Shown here piece by piece: positions 23,812-34,223 of a stretch of 64,000 nucleotides of DNA. A program made the position numbers and the translations under genes. The DNA comes from Patiria pectinifera (taxonomy: Eukaryota > Echinodermata > Asteroidea > Valvatida > Asterinidae). Under the pieces are notes generated by a model. It had not been told where the DNA came from. It made no database searches and saw only the letters and a program-made list of their open reading frames with translations. Location: assembly GCA_029964075.1 (NCBI GenBank), contig CM057147.1, positions 10,623,513-10,687,512 of the forward strand, in the 5' to 3' direction. Each line of letters opens with the position of its first letter. Position 1 is the first letter of the stretch.

Positions 23812-24270
23812 CTGTTCACATCCGAGACTAAAATAACAAAAATACTTCTACTCCAACAGCCTGGATGTACATGCATGAAGGTCAACAATTGTTTGCCGTT
23901 ACTTGAACCTTTGCACCCGATAGCCCAAATTTATGTCAATAATAACTGTCAATAATATCAGTTTGCCTGCTGCCTATTTTTGGGGCTTGTGTTCTGGGTA
24001 GTAGGCTAGTCAGTGGAGGTCACATCGGATCAGTGGCGGTTCTGGGGGGGGGGGGGGGGCTCCAACAATTTTGTCCAGCCTCCCCCAACCAAAAAGAAAA
24101 AATGCCATGTACACATCCAAGACTAAAAAAACAAGAATGCTTCAATCTGGTTCGACCTCTACCCCAATAACCTGGATGTACATGCGTGTAGGTCAACAAT
24201 TGTTCGCCACTACTTAAACTTTTGCACCCCGATAGCCCGAATTTGTGTCAATAATATCAGTCAATAATAT
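23812..24270. repeat. ~290-bp direct tandem repeat (two diverged copies)
   Basis: A segment reading CACATCC-AGACTAAAA ... CTGGATGTACATGC ... GGTCAACAATTGTT ... GATAGCCC occurs at about 23817 and again at about 24112. They are about 85% alike by eye. Between them is a GTGGCGGTTCTGG plus poly-G tract, like the end of a hAT-type MITE. Confidence 0.7.
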
Positions 24271-24667
24271 CCTTTGAACGGAAAGCAATTTCAGTATTTT
24301 TTTCATATAAAAGTAGCTAATACAATTGGCTTTTCAGTCATTATTATGTTTGGTTCTACATATATAGTTTTTTTAATATAAAATATAATTTTGGGGGTTT
24401 GGGGTCCGCTTTTTTTTACTCACCCTATACAGGCGGTAAGACTTCGAACGTTGTTTCAAAATTGATCGAGGGAGACTTCAGAGTGAGATCCTCGTGTAAA
24501 CAAAGATTGAAAAGAAGATTGCAGGATCACAGAGAGACCATATTCCGTCTCACCAAAAAGCATCTTGCTGGCACAAAAAAAACAACGCTGTGTACGACAC
24601 ATCTGGCCAGAACAGATCTGGTGAAGTTTGCTTTATAGTTTTTTTTCATGTATGGGTCGGGAAGATG

Positions 24668-24851
24668 ACATCATCATAACAGCTGAGCACGTAAGGATAG
24701 GCCCTAGCGATGTTGCGCTGTTTAAATTGAACTGTGATAAGCCCCTCATTATTTTTAGACATCATCATAACAGCTGAGCACGTAAGGATAGGCCCTAGCG
24801 ATGTTGCGCTGTTTAAATTGAACTGTGATAAGCCCCTCATTATTTTTAGAC
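24668..24851. repeat. 91-bp perfect tandem duplication
   Basis: Two head-to-tail copies begin ACATCATCATAACAGCTGAG (24668 and 24759) and end TTATTTTTAG. They look identical, so the event is recent. An open frame on the minus strand across both is a by-product. Confidence 0.9.
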
Positions 24852-26074
24852 AAAGCTAATTTGGAACATTTCATTAACAAATGAAAATATTGATTACAAA
24901 AAATAAAATTACAAAATCTATACAAACCAAAATATCAATATATATATAAAAACCTGTTAGTTATGAATTTGAAATGGACTGATGTAGGCCTCACGTATTT
25001 GTTTCCAATTCAGGGATGCTTCACATGGCAAAAACGAAGAATGGGACGGCCATCTCACTTCGTAACTGCATGTATTAATAAGCTAATAAAGCCTCAAACA
25101 AGCGGTGATAGATTCATTCTTCAATGACCTTGACAAGATCGACATCGTTATTCAACTGCTGCCTTTTGCTTACTACCACCTATCCCTATAACGTGGTGAC
25201 GTTCAGTGGCACACCCAGGATTTGGTTTTTAGGCGGGGCTCAATTTTTTTTTTAATTTTTTTTTTTACAAATGTCTTTAAAGTTGGGTTTTTTTTTTCAA
25301 AACAATTTGCCCAAAATTTTGGGCCGCAGAAAAATTGTGGTTTTTTTTAGGGGCAGCCTATTTTGACGTTGGTGGCGCCACTTACACCCCTATTTTACAA
25401 CTCGAAAACAGGCCACATTCATATCACCAAGGCCAAATCGTGGGACTAAAAAAAACGTTGACGTTTACCCCGACTGTAACATTGCCAAACTTCTTTGTTG
25501 ACAAACTTCAAATTCATTCAATTAAATACTGGTACTTTTACCTAATTAATGCTTGTTATTTAACCTCTGTGAACAATTACGGTGTTATGAAATTTAGTCC
25601 GAAGTTCAAAAACGGTGGCATCCGTTAATCGGGCACGAAAACGGCTGAGTATATCCCTAACGTGTATGGCGCACGTGAAAACAAATCTATGAAAATACCA
25701 AATTAACATTTACAAATGTCTGTAAAGTTGATATATTCTAATAAACCATTATTATTTCTACTTACAAACCCAAAAAAGTATGTATTTTCTTTTTTTTTGG
25801 GGGGGGGAATTTTTCAAAGGGTTCAATGTGCACTTCGAAATGAAATCAAGAAATCAACTTTTTAACCATGGTAACGGGTAAATAAACTCGTAATTATAAA
25901 CGGGAGTGTTAAGAAATTGATGAAATGTCACTTTCTGTGAAATTTCAGTTAACCCTTTTGCTCTTGCTAGGCGCTACATGCGAAAAATCAAAGTCCGCCA
26001 CGTCAGGGGCCGCGCCACGTTAGGGTACATCAAAAATATTTAAAAGAAAAATACGTTATTTGAGAGAGCTGAAG
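24852..26074. other. No gene; weak MITE remnants
   Basis: Near 25209 CAGTGGCACACCCAGGATTT and near 25370 GGTGGCGCCACTT look like the two ends of a small hAT-type MITE, but no clean target duplication is seen. The rest is AT-rich with a poly-T/poly-G tract near 25790. A 97-codon frame at 25335-25628 has no recognisable motif. Confidence 0.35.
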
Positions 26075-26800
26075 TGAGCTTTAAATAATCGACGAAACTC
26101 GCCCCCTTATTTGGAGGGCGAGTCAAAGTGAGCTTTAAATTGTCAACAGAAACTCGCCCCCTTATTGGGAGGGTATGTCAAAGTAAGCTTTAAATTATCA
26201 ACAGAATCTTGCCCCCTTATTGGGAGGGCGAGTCAAAGTTAGCTTTAAATCGTCAACAAAACCCGCCCCCTTAATGGGAGGACGAATCAAAAAGAGATCC
26301 AAATTGTCACTTGAAACTCGCCCCCTTAATGGGAGGACGGATCAAAGAGGGCTTTAAATTGTCCACAGAAACTCACCCCCATGGGCGTCGCCAGGATATT
26401 TTCTAGAGGTGGGCAAAAAAAAAATCTTGCCAAAAAATGCTTGTATTTCTCAACACATTCTCGATTTATCAGTTTTAGAGGGGGGCAGGGACATTTTGCC
26501 TCCCCCCCCAACTCATTACATTTACACCACTTTGTCTTCGCGCCTCTTTTTTTTTCTTCTTCTTTTCTTTTTTTTTTTTTTTTTTTTTTTCCAGGGGGGG
26601 GGGGGGGCAAGTGCCCCCCTTGCCCCCCCCCTCGCGACGCCCATGCTCACCCCCTAATTAAAACGGCGAGTCAAGTTGTGCTTTAAATTGCTAACAAGAT
26701 AGTGAGCTTTATATTGACTCGCCCCCTTATGGGGAGGGCGAATCAAAAAGAGCTTTAATTTGTCAACAGAAACTCGCCCTCTCATTGGGAGGGCGTGTCA
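26075..26800. repeat. ~55-bp minisatellite, about nine units
   Basis: Units contain ACTCGCCCCCTTATTGGGAG and then AGTCAAAGTGAGCTTTAAAT, repeating every 52-56 bases (unit marks near 26101, 26153, 26209, 26264, 26318, 26373, 26719, 26776). The array is split by the MITE at 26380-26645. Confidence 0.85.
26380..26645. mobile_element. hAT-type MITE, 266 bp
   Basis: The TIRs are CATGGGCGTCGC and GCGACGCCCATG, flanked by a perfect 8-bp direct repeat CTCACCCC (26372-26379 and 26646-26653). An 8-bp duplication is the hAT hallmark. The interior is a poly-T and poly-G/poly-C tract without coding capacity. A lone right end of the same family is at 63336-63372. Confidence 0.85.
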
Positions 26801-26805
26801 AACTA

Positions 26806-27156
26806 GTTTGAGGGGTTAGTATAACAGATCAAATATTGTTACACTGACATGTTTGAAGTTTTGTGTTCGAAAATGCTGGGAAAAAAACAAGAAAAAAAAT
26901 GTTCAAGTAGTCTGGTTCCCCGACTCCACTAAAGATGAAATGGTTCAATTTAAAGATGCTGGAAAATTGTAAGGTAATGGAATCAGTCTAACTGGCCTGC
27001 ACCCGTTCATGAACATGTAACCAATAGCAAACAAAATTAGGACTTTAAAAAAAAGGTACATTTGGAGCAGTAGTGGAAAAACAGTTAGGCTTTTCCAACG
27101 GTGGTCAGCCGACCACCGTTGGAAATGTATTCAAAATTTTTACCACTTTTCTTGAT
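26806..27156 (+). repeat. ~350-bp dispersed repeat, copy 1
   Basis: This segment is nearly identical to 47088-47443. It runs from CTAGTTTGAGGGGTTAGTAT to TTACCACTTTTCTTG. Near its 3' end is a perfect palindrome CCAACGGTGGTC-AG-CCGACCACCGTTGG-type hairpin (about 27096-27124). It contains AGTCTGGTTCCCCGACTCC, similar to the first 18 bases of the TIR of the transposon at 34022. It abuts the inner edge of the right arm exactly. Confidence 0.8.
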
Positions 27157-28850
27157 AATAATCAGGAATGGGAAGCCCAGCAAGCAGGTCATCCGTTCAT
27201 CCGTCGGTCCTCCTCCCTTCTTCCGGTTCATCGGGTTTCTGTTTGATGAGGCTGTCGGAGCCCTGACGATGTCTTGAGACAGGCTCATCCTCATCTCAGT
27301 AGAGCAATTCCCTCATCAGTCGGTGGTCCTCACTTTGCTGAAAGGATTCAAATAACGAAAGGAAACATTTGAATTATTGAGCTGTATTCGTGCCAGGGCT
27401 CGAAAGGGGAAAGAAAACATTTAATTAATCCCACAAAGCAAAGCCCTGCTACCAGAACTCGTTTGTAGACGAACATAATAACAGAGTCTGATCGCCCATT
27501 TAAATTAGTTCTGTGACTTGATTGTTCCTGTTAAGAGGAGACCTACATGTAAACTAACCTAATAATCAGGAATGGGAAGCCCAGCAAGCAGGTCGTCCGT
27601 TCATCTGTCGGTCCTCCTCCCTGCTTCCGGTTCCTCGGGTTTCTGTTTGATGAGGCTGTCAGAGCCCTGACGATGTCTTGAGGCAGGCTCATCAATCTTA
27701 GTAAAGCAATTCCCTCATCAGTCAGTGGTCCTCATTTTTCTGAAAGGATACGAAAGAAAACATTTGAATTATTGAGCTGTATTCGTGCCAGGGCTAGAAA
27801 GGGAGAAGAAAACATTGAATTAACCCCACAAAGCAAAGCCCGCTACCAGAACTCGTTGTTTGTGGAAGAACATTATAATTGAGTCAGATCGCCCATATTG
27901 ATGAGTTCTGTGACTTGATTGATTCCGCGAAGAGGAGGCCAACATGTAAACTAACCTCAAGAATCAGTAATGGGTAGCCCAGCAAGCAGGTCATCCGTTC
28001 ATCTGTCGGTCCTCCTCCCTGCTTCCGGTTCCTCATGTTTCTGTTTAATAAGGCTGTTGGAGCCCTTACAATCCCAGTAGAGCAATTCCCTCATCAGTCA
28101 GTGGTCCTCATTTTTCTGAAAGGATTCAAATGACGAAAGAAAACATTAGATTTATTGAGCTGTAATCGTACCAGGGCTCGAAAGGGGACAGAAAACATTG
28201 AATTAACCCCACAAAGCAAAGCCCTGCTACCAGAACTCGTTGTTTGTGGACGAACATAGAAGAACGCCACTCGCCCATTTTGATTAGTTCTTGATTGTTT
28301 CTGTTTAAGTAGGCTACATGTACACAAACCTGATAGTCAGTAATGGGAAGCCCAGCAAGCAGGTCATCCGTTCATCTGTCGGTCCTCCTCCCTGCTTCCG
28401 GTTCCTCGAGTTTCTGTGTGATAAGGCTGTTGAAGCCCTGACGATGTTTTGAGGCAGGCTCATCAATCTCAGTAAAGCAATTCCCTCATCAGTCAGTGGT
28501 CCTCATTTTTCTGAAAGGATACGAAAGAAAACATTTGAATTATTGAGCTGTATTCGTGCCAGGGCTAGAAAGGGGAAAGAAAACATTGAATTAACCCCAC
28601 AAAGCAAAGCCCGCTACCAGAACTCGTTGTTTGTGGAAGAACATTATAATTGAGTCAGATCGCCCATATTGATGAGTTCTGTGACTTGATTGATTCCGCG
28701 AAGAGGAGGCCAACATGTAAACTAACCTCAAGAATCAGTAATGGGTAGCCCAGCAAGCAGGTCATCCGTTCATCTGTCGGTCCTCCTCCCTGCTTCTGGT
28801 TCCTCGAGTTTCTGTGTTGAAGCTGTTGGAGCCTTGGAGGGTTGATTTTC
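27157..28850 (-). repeat. Five ~398-bp exon-like units (right arm)
   Basis: The GGTCCTCCTCC core lies at about 27206, 27610, 28008, 28381 and 28779, a spacing of 404, 398, 373 and 398. These are the same units as at 4144-5500 on the other strand, with one more full copy. The minus-strand frames of 69-77 codons here contain stops shortly after the splice-like borders and are not convincing genes. Confidence 0.75.
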
Positions 28851-31057
28851 GTCCAGACAAAGCAGCCTAGCTCATCCATGCAGTCTCAAATTTTAGATCA
28901 TCAGTTTCTTTGATGAAAGCTGCAGCTCTTTCCTAAGTGAACATGGCTACGAAAACACTGGGCCTAACCCATTTTTTACTGAAGTGAAACATTCCAAAGC
29001 ATTATGTCTAATCCTACCTTTAATTAGGCCACTTGTTACCAAATAGAAACTAAACGATTCTACCCATGTTTCCACTATTTACTTTTAAAAACAGACATGA
29101 TCTTTTTTGTCATAATGCACACGAACATGTGCCGACACCGTAAACGGCAGGTTGCCAATAAGTTGTACCCTTTCACAATGTACTCTTTTGGGGGGGGGGG
29201 GGGGGGGCAATTAGGTATTTTTGAAGGCACTTCTCGACAATGCCAACCATTTTGATGTTTGTGAAATGCCGCTGTATGTAACTGAAATTCAGTCATTTTC
29301 TAAACAGATATTTTGTTCATTATGGTGTGATTTTTTTGTCTCGTAATTTCGTCAATTTCATTTTCTTTTGCTGCCGTCATTTTCCCACCGTTTGCCAACA
29401 TTCGCTTTCCGACTTTTTGAGGCAAGTACATGTACATGTATTTACTTCTCTCGTTGCGGATGATTAATTTTTATGCCGTTATTTTCGTCATTTTGATTGT
29501 TATTTCCATAACCCATTTTGTTTACTTTGTGGCAAGAAAAATAATACTGATTTCGGGTATTTTTTACTCTCACTAACGCTGTGATGTTTTCCTCGCGTTA
29601 TTTTTATCATTTTCCTGGCGTGTAGGCCTACACGTAGAAAGCGGAGTAATTTCTTTTTTCGGAAAAACAAAAAATCGCTTACGAGCTTAAAGTTGATTTC
29701 GTATTTTCGTCAATTTGAGGTTTGCCTCTTCAAAACCGTAACAATTTTGTTTGCCCGACGTATTGCAGTTGATACATTTCCGTAGCCGCAACGATTGATT
29801 TTCTTTAAAAAAAAATAATAATTTTGTCTATTGTCAGAGACAGCAGACGGAAACCATTTAAAAAATCACACCACACAGAGAGCAATGCACACAAAGGCAA
29901 AAAATCAAACATGCAACATTTACAATGAAACAAAATACAATCTACTTTTGAGTTTTTCCCCCAAAAGTCATTCTCTCTGTAAGCATTTTTTTACTCACAG
30001 ATAAGTTTACCTTTAAATACTTAATAATGAACCGAGCTTAAAAGCTCTTCACATAATAAAAATGTTTTTTATATAAAGTTATGCAAAGTATAATTAACCA
30101 CAGTTATGACTTTTGATTTTACTACGATCATTAAAATATGGTCAACTGTCAATTGTGCCCTCACTGCTCACAGACAAGCGAAGTATAGACAATGGGGCGC
30201 TTTTACAGACGATGTTAATCCCAGATTTTTTTGACATTTTAGTGTTACTATAAGAGTGTATATGTCACCTTAACAGAGAGCTCATTTAGGAATTAGTGTT
30301 ACTTGTTAACCAACAGTTTTCTCTGTATGGCTATTTAAGTAGTAACGTCCTTCCGTGTTTTTGTTAAATGGTTTAAGTTTTAATGTTCAAGTTCTTCTGA
30401 AGGAAGGAGCCTCTTGGAAATCGGCGCTACTAATATGCACCGAAGAGGGTATCCCTTACAAGTGACACTGCACCAGGCATGGTCACTGTCAATTGCCGAT
30501 GGCCTAGATTTTATGAATCTTGATTGGTCTTAAACATTTTATACAATTATAAAGAAATTATATCGTCGTTGGTGGACAACACACCAGGCATTGCCACTTT
30601 CTGTAGTTGTTTTACTAACTTTGTTTAATTATTGTTCTGAGTAGGGCAAAGTACTAGCCAATGTCCGTATAGAGGGCAGCATTCCAGTTGATCGATAAAA
30701 AATCACAAATTACTCTCAATCAATTACAAAATCGACTTTAAATTTGCGAGTGAAGTTTCTTTATAGCGAAAATGAAATAAAATACACCAGTACTTTCAAG
30801 TTTAGGGGGACAGTGTTATTCATTAGACTGATTTTCGTTTGCATTTTTATCCTTTTTTATTTTTATTTTTTTTAAGAAAACTTCTAAAACTTCTCATCGC
30901 ACTGCCTGCAGGCTCAATGTGCGCATGCTCGCAGCGGGCTGTGCTTGCTCCCTAATTTTTGTCTGCTTCATTTTCCCTAACACTGTTCATTGCACTTGCT
31001 AAACAGTTCCCTAGATTTTATCACTTCGAAATATGGTACACGAAATCGCGCGATTAC
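28851..31057. other. Right-arm interior, no gene seen
   Basis: Inverted copy of about 1750-4143. It holds a poly-G run (about 29191), AT-rich DNA and no supported gene. Confidence 0.5.
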
Positions 31058-31505
31058 GTAGGTACGCGGATATGCGGATACGCGGATACGCGGATACGCG
31101 GGTACGTGGGTACGAAGACCAAGAGGACATGAACATATTGTTCTTATTTAGGGCCTACTACTATACATATGACAATCACAACGTACGTTCGTGACACATT
31201 TAATTTATCACATACGTACGTGATAATATAATATTACGTACTAACGCAATATTAGTATTATTATTGCGTACATACCTGATAAATAAGTACATATTATGTA
31301 CGTACATGTATTGCATATGTTAGTGATAATACGTGTATCCTTAAACGAGTATACGTTGTGTATACGTACTTAATTATCACGTGGGCCCTACGTACGTAAT
31401 AATTATCACGTGGGCCCTACGTGATAATATTACCTACGTACGTGATAATATTCAAGTACGTGCGGGAGTTACGTAGCCTACGTACGTGACAATAACACCT
31501 ACGTA
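31058..31505. repeat. 10-bp repeat and ACGT palindrome block (right arm)
   Basis: 31058-31115 holds the CGGATACGCG tandem repeat; about 31170-31505 holds the ACGTACGT / TATCACGTGGGCCC palindromes. They mirror 1630-1697 and 1241-1600, with small copy-number changes. Confidence 0.7.
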
Positions 31506-32114
31506 ATAGTATTATGAAAAAAATAAATAACTCCCATGTCCCTTCACGGTCTTCGTACTAAACCGTCTCCGGTAGCCAAATCAAAAAAACACAAACAAAA
31601 CACGAGTTTGCCGAACATTACGTATGAATATGCCTTATTATCGAACGGAAAAGCGATAGAACGCGGTGCGGATGTTTCTAAACGCGTATGAGAATATTTC
31701 GCCGAATTTAAATGCCTATAACATTATCCTAACACTCCTACAGATCCAGCAGCTGCTTTGCTTTGCGGATGCTGCATAATGCACGCCTGCAGCGTCTGCA
31801 CTCCTCCCAACTTGACCTACAGAAAAAAAACTAATTAATTGTTTGCATCACTTGCCCCAACGTTTTGCCCAGAATGTTGATTAGGTTTTATATGGTTTCA
31901 AATTATTTTTAGTTTCTGAGACTGAGGTGGGGAACGTCTTTTAACCTTCTCCAGAAAGGGAGGTACATAAGACCTGCAAGTCAATTATGACGATGAAGGA
32001 GACACTGTCACAGGTTTATCATTGAAAATACTGGTGTATATTAGCGAGTTTAATTATTCAGGGACAATTTGAAGAAAAAAAAAATTCCACTGGAATGCTA
32101 CCCTTCAACTGTTC

Positions 32115-32316
32115 CACGTGCGAACGCAATGTCACTGCACGTATCAAATTTCTATGCAAATTAACTCACGTGCGAACACAATGTCACTGCACGTGTCTGA
32201 CGAATTCTTTCGAAATTGTATTTTCTCCCCACGTGCGAACACAATGTCACTGCACGTATTTTATAAATTCCTATATGCAAATTAACACACGTGCGAACAC
32301 AATGTCACTGCACGTG
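32115..32316. repeat. Four copies of a palindrome-ended 29-bp motif
   Basis: Each copy begins CACGTGCGAACACAATG (or GAACGCAATG) and ends CACTGCACGT(G), at 32115, 32167, 32230 and 32288. The ends form CACGTGC...GCACGTG, an inverted pair of E-box-like CACGTG hexamers. The left arm has a single copy (600-628). The repeated frame seen across it is a by-product. Confidence 0.85.
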
Positions 32317-32473
32317 ATAAATTCCTATTGGCATTGCATTATTATTGAATAAAATAATATTTTCGTTCAACCTTAATTTTGCTGTAATTTATCTTCCATG
32401 TAAACTTATTTTTAACATCCAATGAAATTAAAGGAGTTCTCTGTTTCAGGTGACAAAACCCTCTACTTTTACC

Positions 32474-34012
32474 AGAGCTTATACATGTACACCTTATACA
32501 CATGTACATAATCAGAGACATGTAACGTACCTCTTTCTACTCTTGAAGACATTGCCCCTCTTGGTGTTGATCTTGGAGTAAATGGTAACGAGTCTTTGTT
32601 AATATAAATTGGACACAATGTGCTCGTTCAATTAGAATAAACAATTTTATAAAGAGCCAAAATGATAATTTTGAACAGTGTAATGAGTTGCATGCAGTGA
32701 GCGTGAGGAGCACAACGACAGTAATGAAGGCCTAGCCCAGCACCGAAACAACAGCTTAAGATAAAGCCTGTGCACGCTAGGTCGCTGTACCATGGTGATC
32801 AGCGAGGCATGAATGTAACAATAGGGCTGGAGTCTGAGTGGAAATCTTCTAAACACGTTATTTGCATAATGTGCATTCAGCGCAAGCCTGGGTTAGAAAT
32901 GAGAATCGGATAGAATGTTAATGCGTAATCCCGATGGGCGATTACATTTTGGTCACGAGACCTACTCAGAGGGGTGGCACAGTTTCATACTGATCAACTT
33001 GAGTTGAAAACAATTGCCTGTTTAAATACATTTGTGAAGGACGAAAACAAAATGTACTGCACCCACTTTTGGGGTTTGAATTTTTGGATTAACCGGTTAT
33101 AGTCGCATCACCGGGGCACTTGCTCAATAAAAGGCATCTTCCATTGGTGTAGCAGCGTATCCAGCTTTTTTTTGGGGGGGGGGGGGCACATCCGTGCCGA
33201 ACTTGATGCCTACATTTTTTTTTGACCAGACACTTGGCCTCCGTAAAATCAAATGTGGGCCGGGGGGGGGCTGGGCTGGTACCAAGTTTACAAAAATTAG
33301 AGCGCTCTTCGAAACCGGCCATTTTATTCTGGTTTTGTATCTGTTGGAATATACTGCATGCATAATCTCATCAGTAGGGATATAATATGCAGACGCCATG
33401 GTGACCGAGCAGATATTTACATGAAGTTGTAGCGTTTCAGATAATCAATTCTCAATTATCAATTCGTCTTACGTTTTAGTTAAATATCACACTTTAATGG
33501 TCAATGTTCCTTTTGAACTTTATTAATGATTAATTCTCTTGAATGCATCGCTCATTGTTTTCCTTGTATACACATACACCCATACAGAACCTATGCAATG
33601 TGTAGTCCCTATACTTTTATACGGAGCAAATGATCTTCACTGCCCACACACGTCTTTGGTCAGTTTCTTAGTACAACCAAGTTACTTTCAAGATCATTGT
33701 TTTAAGGAACTATTTACTCATTCCTAGTCATTTTTCTGAGACTCAAGGAAACCACGATATGACTAAGCTTCCCCATTCTTAAGTATTTCTTATTCTCAAG
33801 ACTTCATGTTTCCACCAGTATATAAGTGCTGCTCCACTAGCAGTATCTCATTCTGTTTCAATTCTGTTTCAATTCCAACTCTGTTCCATTTCCATTCTAG
33901 TCTATTTCAGTTCACCCAGTTCTCTTTGTCTCAGTTCACTGTAACCAGTTCAATCAATCAATGTGTATTAAAATATTAATGTGGAATAAACACTCAAGGT
34001 AAACACATTCCT
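32474..34012. other. Spacer between the giant repeat and the DUF6589 transposon
   Basis: No gene is supported. The last 300 bases carry a TATATAAG box (about 33820), several TTCCA/CTGTTTCA direct repeats and AATAAACACTC (about 33987), a layout like the R-U5 part of a solo LTR. No second copy or target duplication is visible, so I leave it unassigned. Poly-G tracts near 33174 and 33260 suggest MITE remnants. Confidence 0.35.
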
Positions 34013-34021
34013 CAACCAAAT
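34013..34021. repeat. Left target-site duplication CAACCAAAT
   Basis: Nine bases directly outside the left TIR, identical to 53016-53024 outside the right TIR. Confidence 0.9.
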
Positions 34022-34085
34022 TAGTCTGGTTCCCAGACCAAAAGATTCCGACTATTCCTGATGAATCTTAGGTCAGGCAGCCTCC
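34022..34085 (+). repeat. Left TIR of the DUF6589 transposon
   Basis: Perfectly inverted relative to the right end for 51 bases, then four differences in the next 13. It starts TAGTCTGGTTCCCAGACC, which is itself nearly palindromic. Confidence 0.92.
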
Positions 34086-34223
34086 ACCGACAAAAATAGA
34101 TCATGACGCAATGCAGGCGGCGCAGCTATTTTTAGATGCAGTGCCCTGCGAGTTTGTTTATGTATGGCCAGGTTTTAACTCCGAGTTAGACGCGCGAAAT
34201 TGGAGAAGTTTCCGACTGTCAGT

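Larger units (their letters stand above)
27157..32473 (-). repeat. Right arm of the giant inverted repeat
   Basis: Reverse complement of the left arm (1 to about 5500). It carries, read inward from 32473: the CACGTGC repeat block, the AT-rich interior, the 10-bp and ACGT-rich blocks and five ~398-bp exon-like units. The similarity to the left arm stops at 32473 only because the window's left edge ends the comparison, so the true outer border may lie further out. Confidence 0.85.

Noticed and set aside
26806-27156. Helitron 3' end (hairpin near the end)
   Set aside because: The hairpin is about 30 bases from the end and the end reads CTTG rather than CTRR; no 5' TC end was found.
32530-32600. 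Possible minus-strand exon (INTKRGNVFKSRKR followed by GTACGT)
   Set aside because: The donor is good but there is no convincing acceptor or neighbouring exon, and the peptide is too short to identify.
33730-34012. Solo LTR next to the DUF6589 transposon
   Set aside because: It has a TATATAAG box and an AATAAA, but no second copy, defined ends or target duplication are visible.
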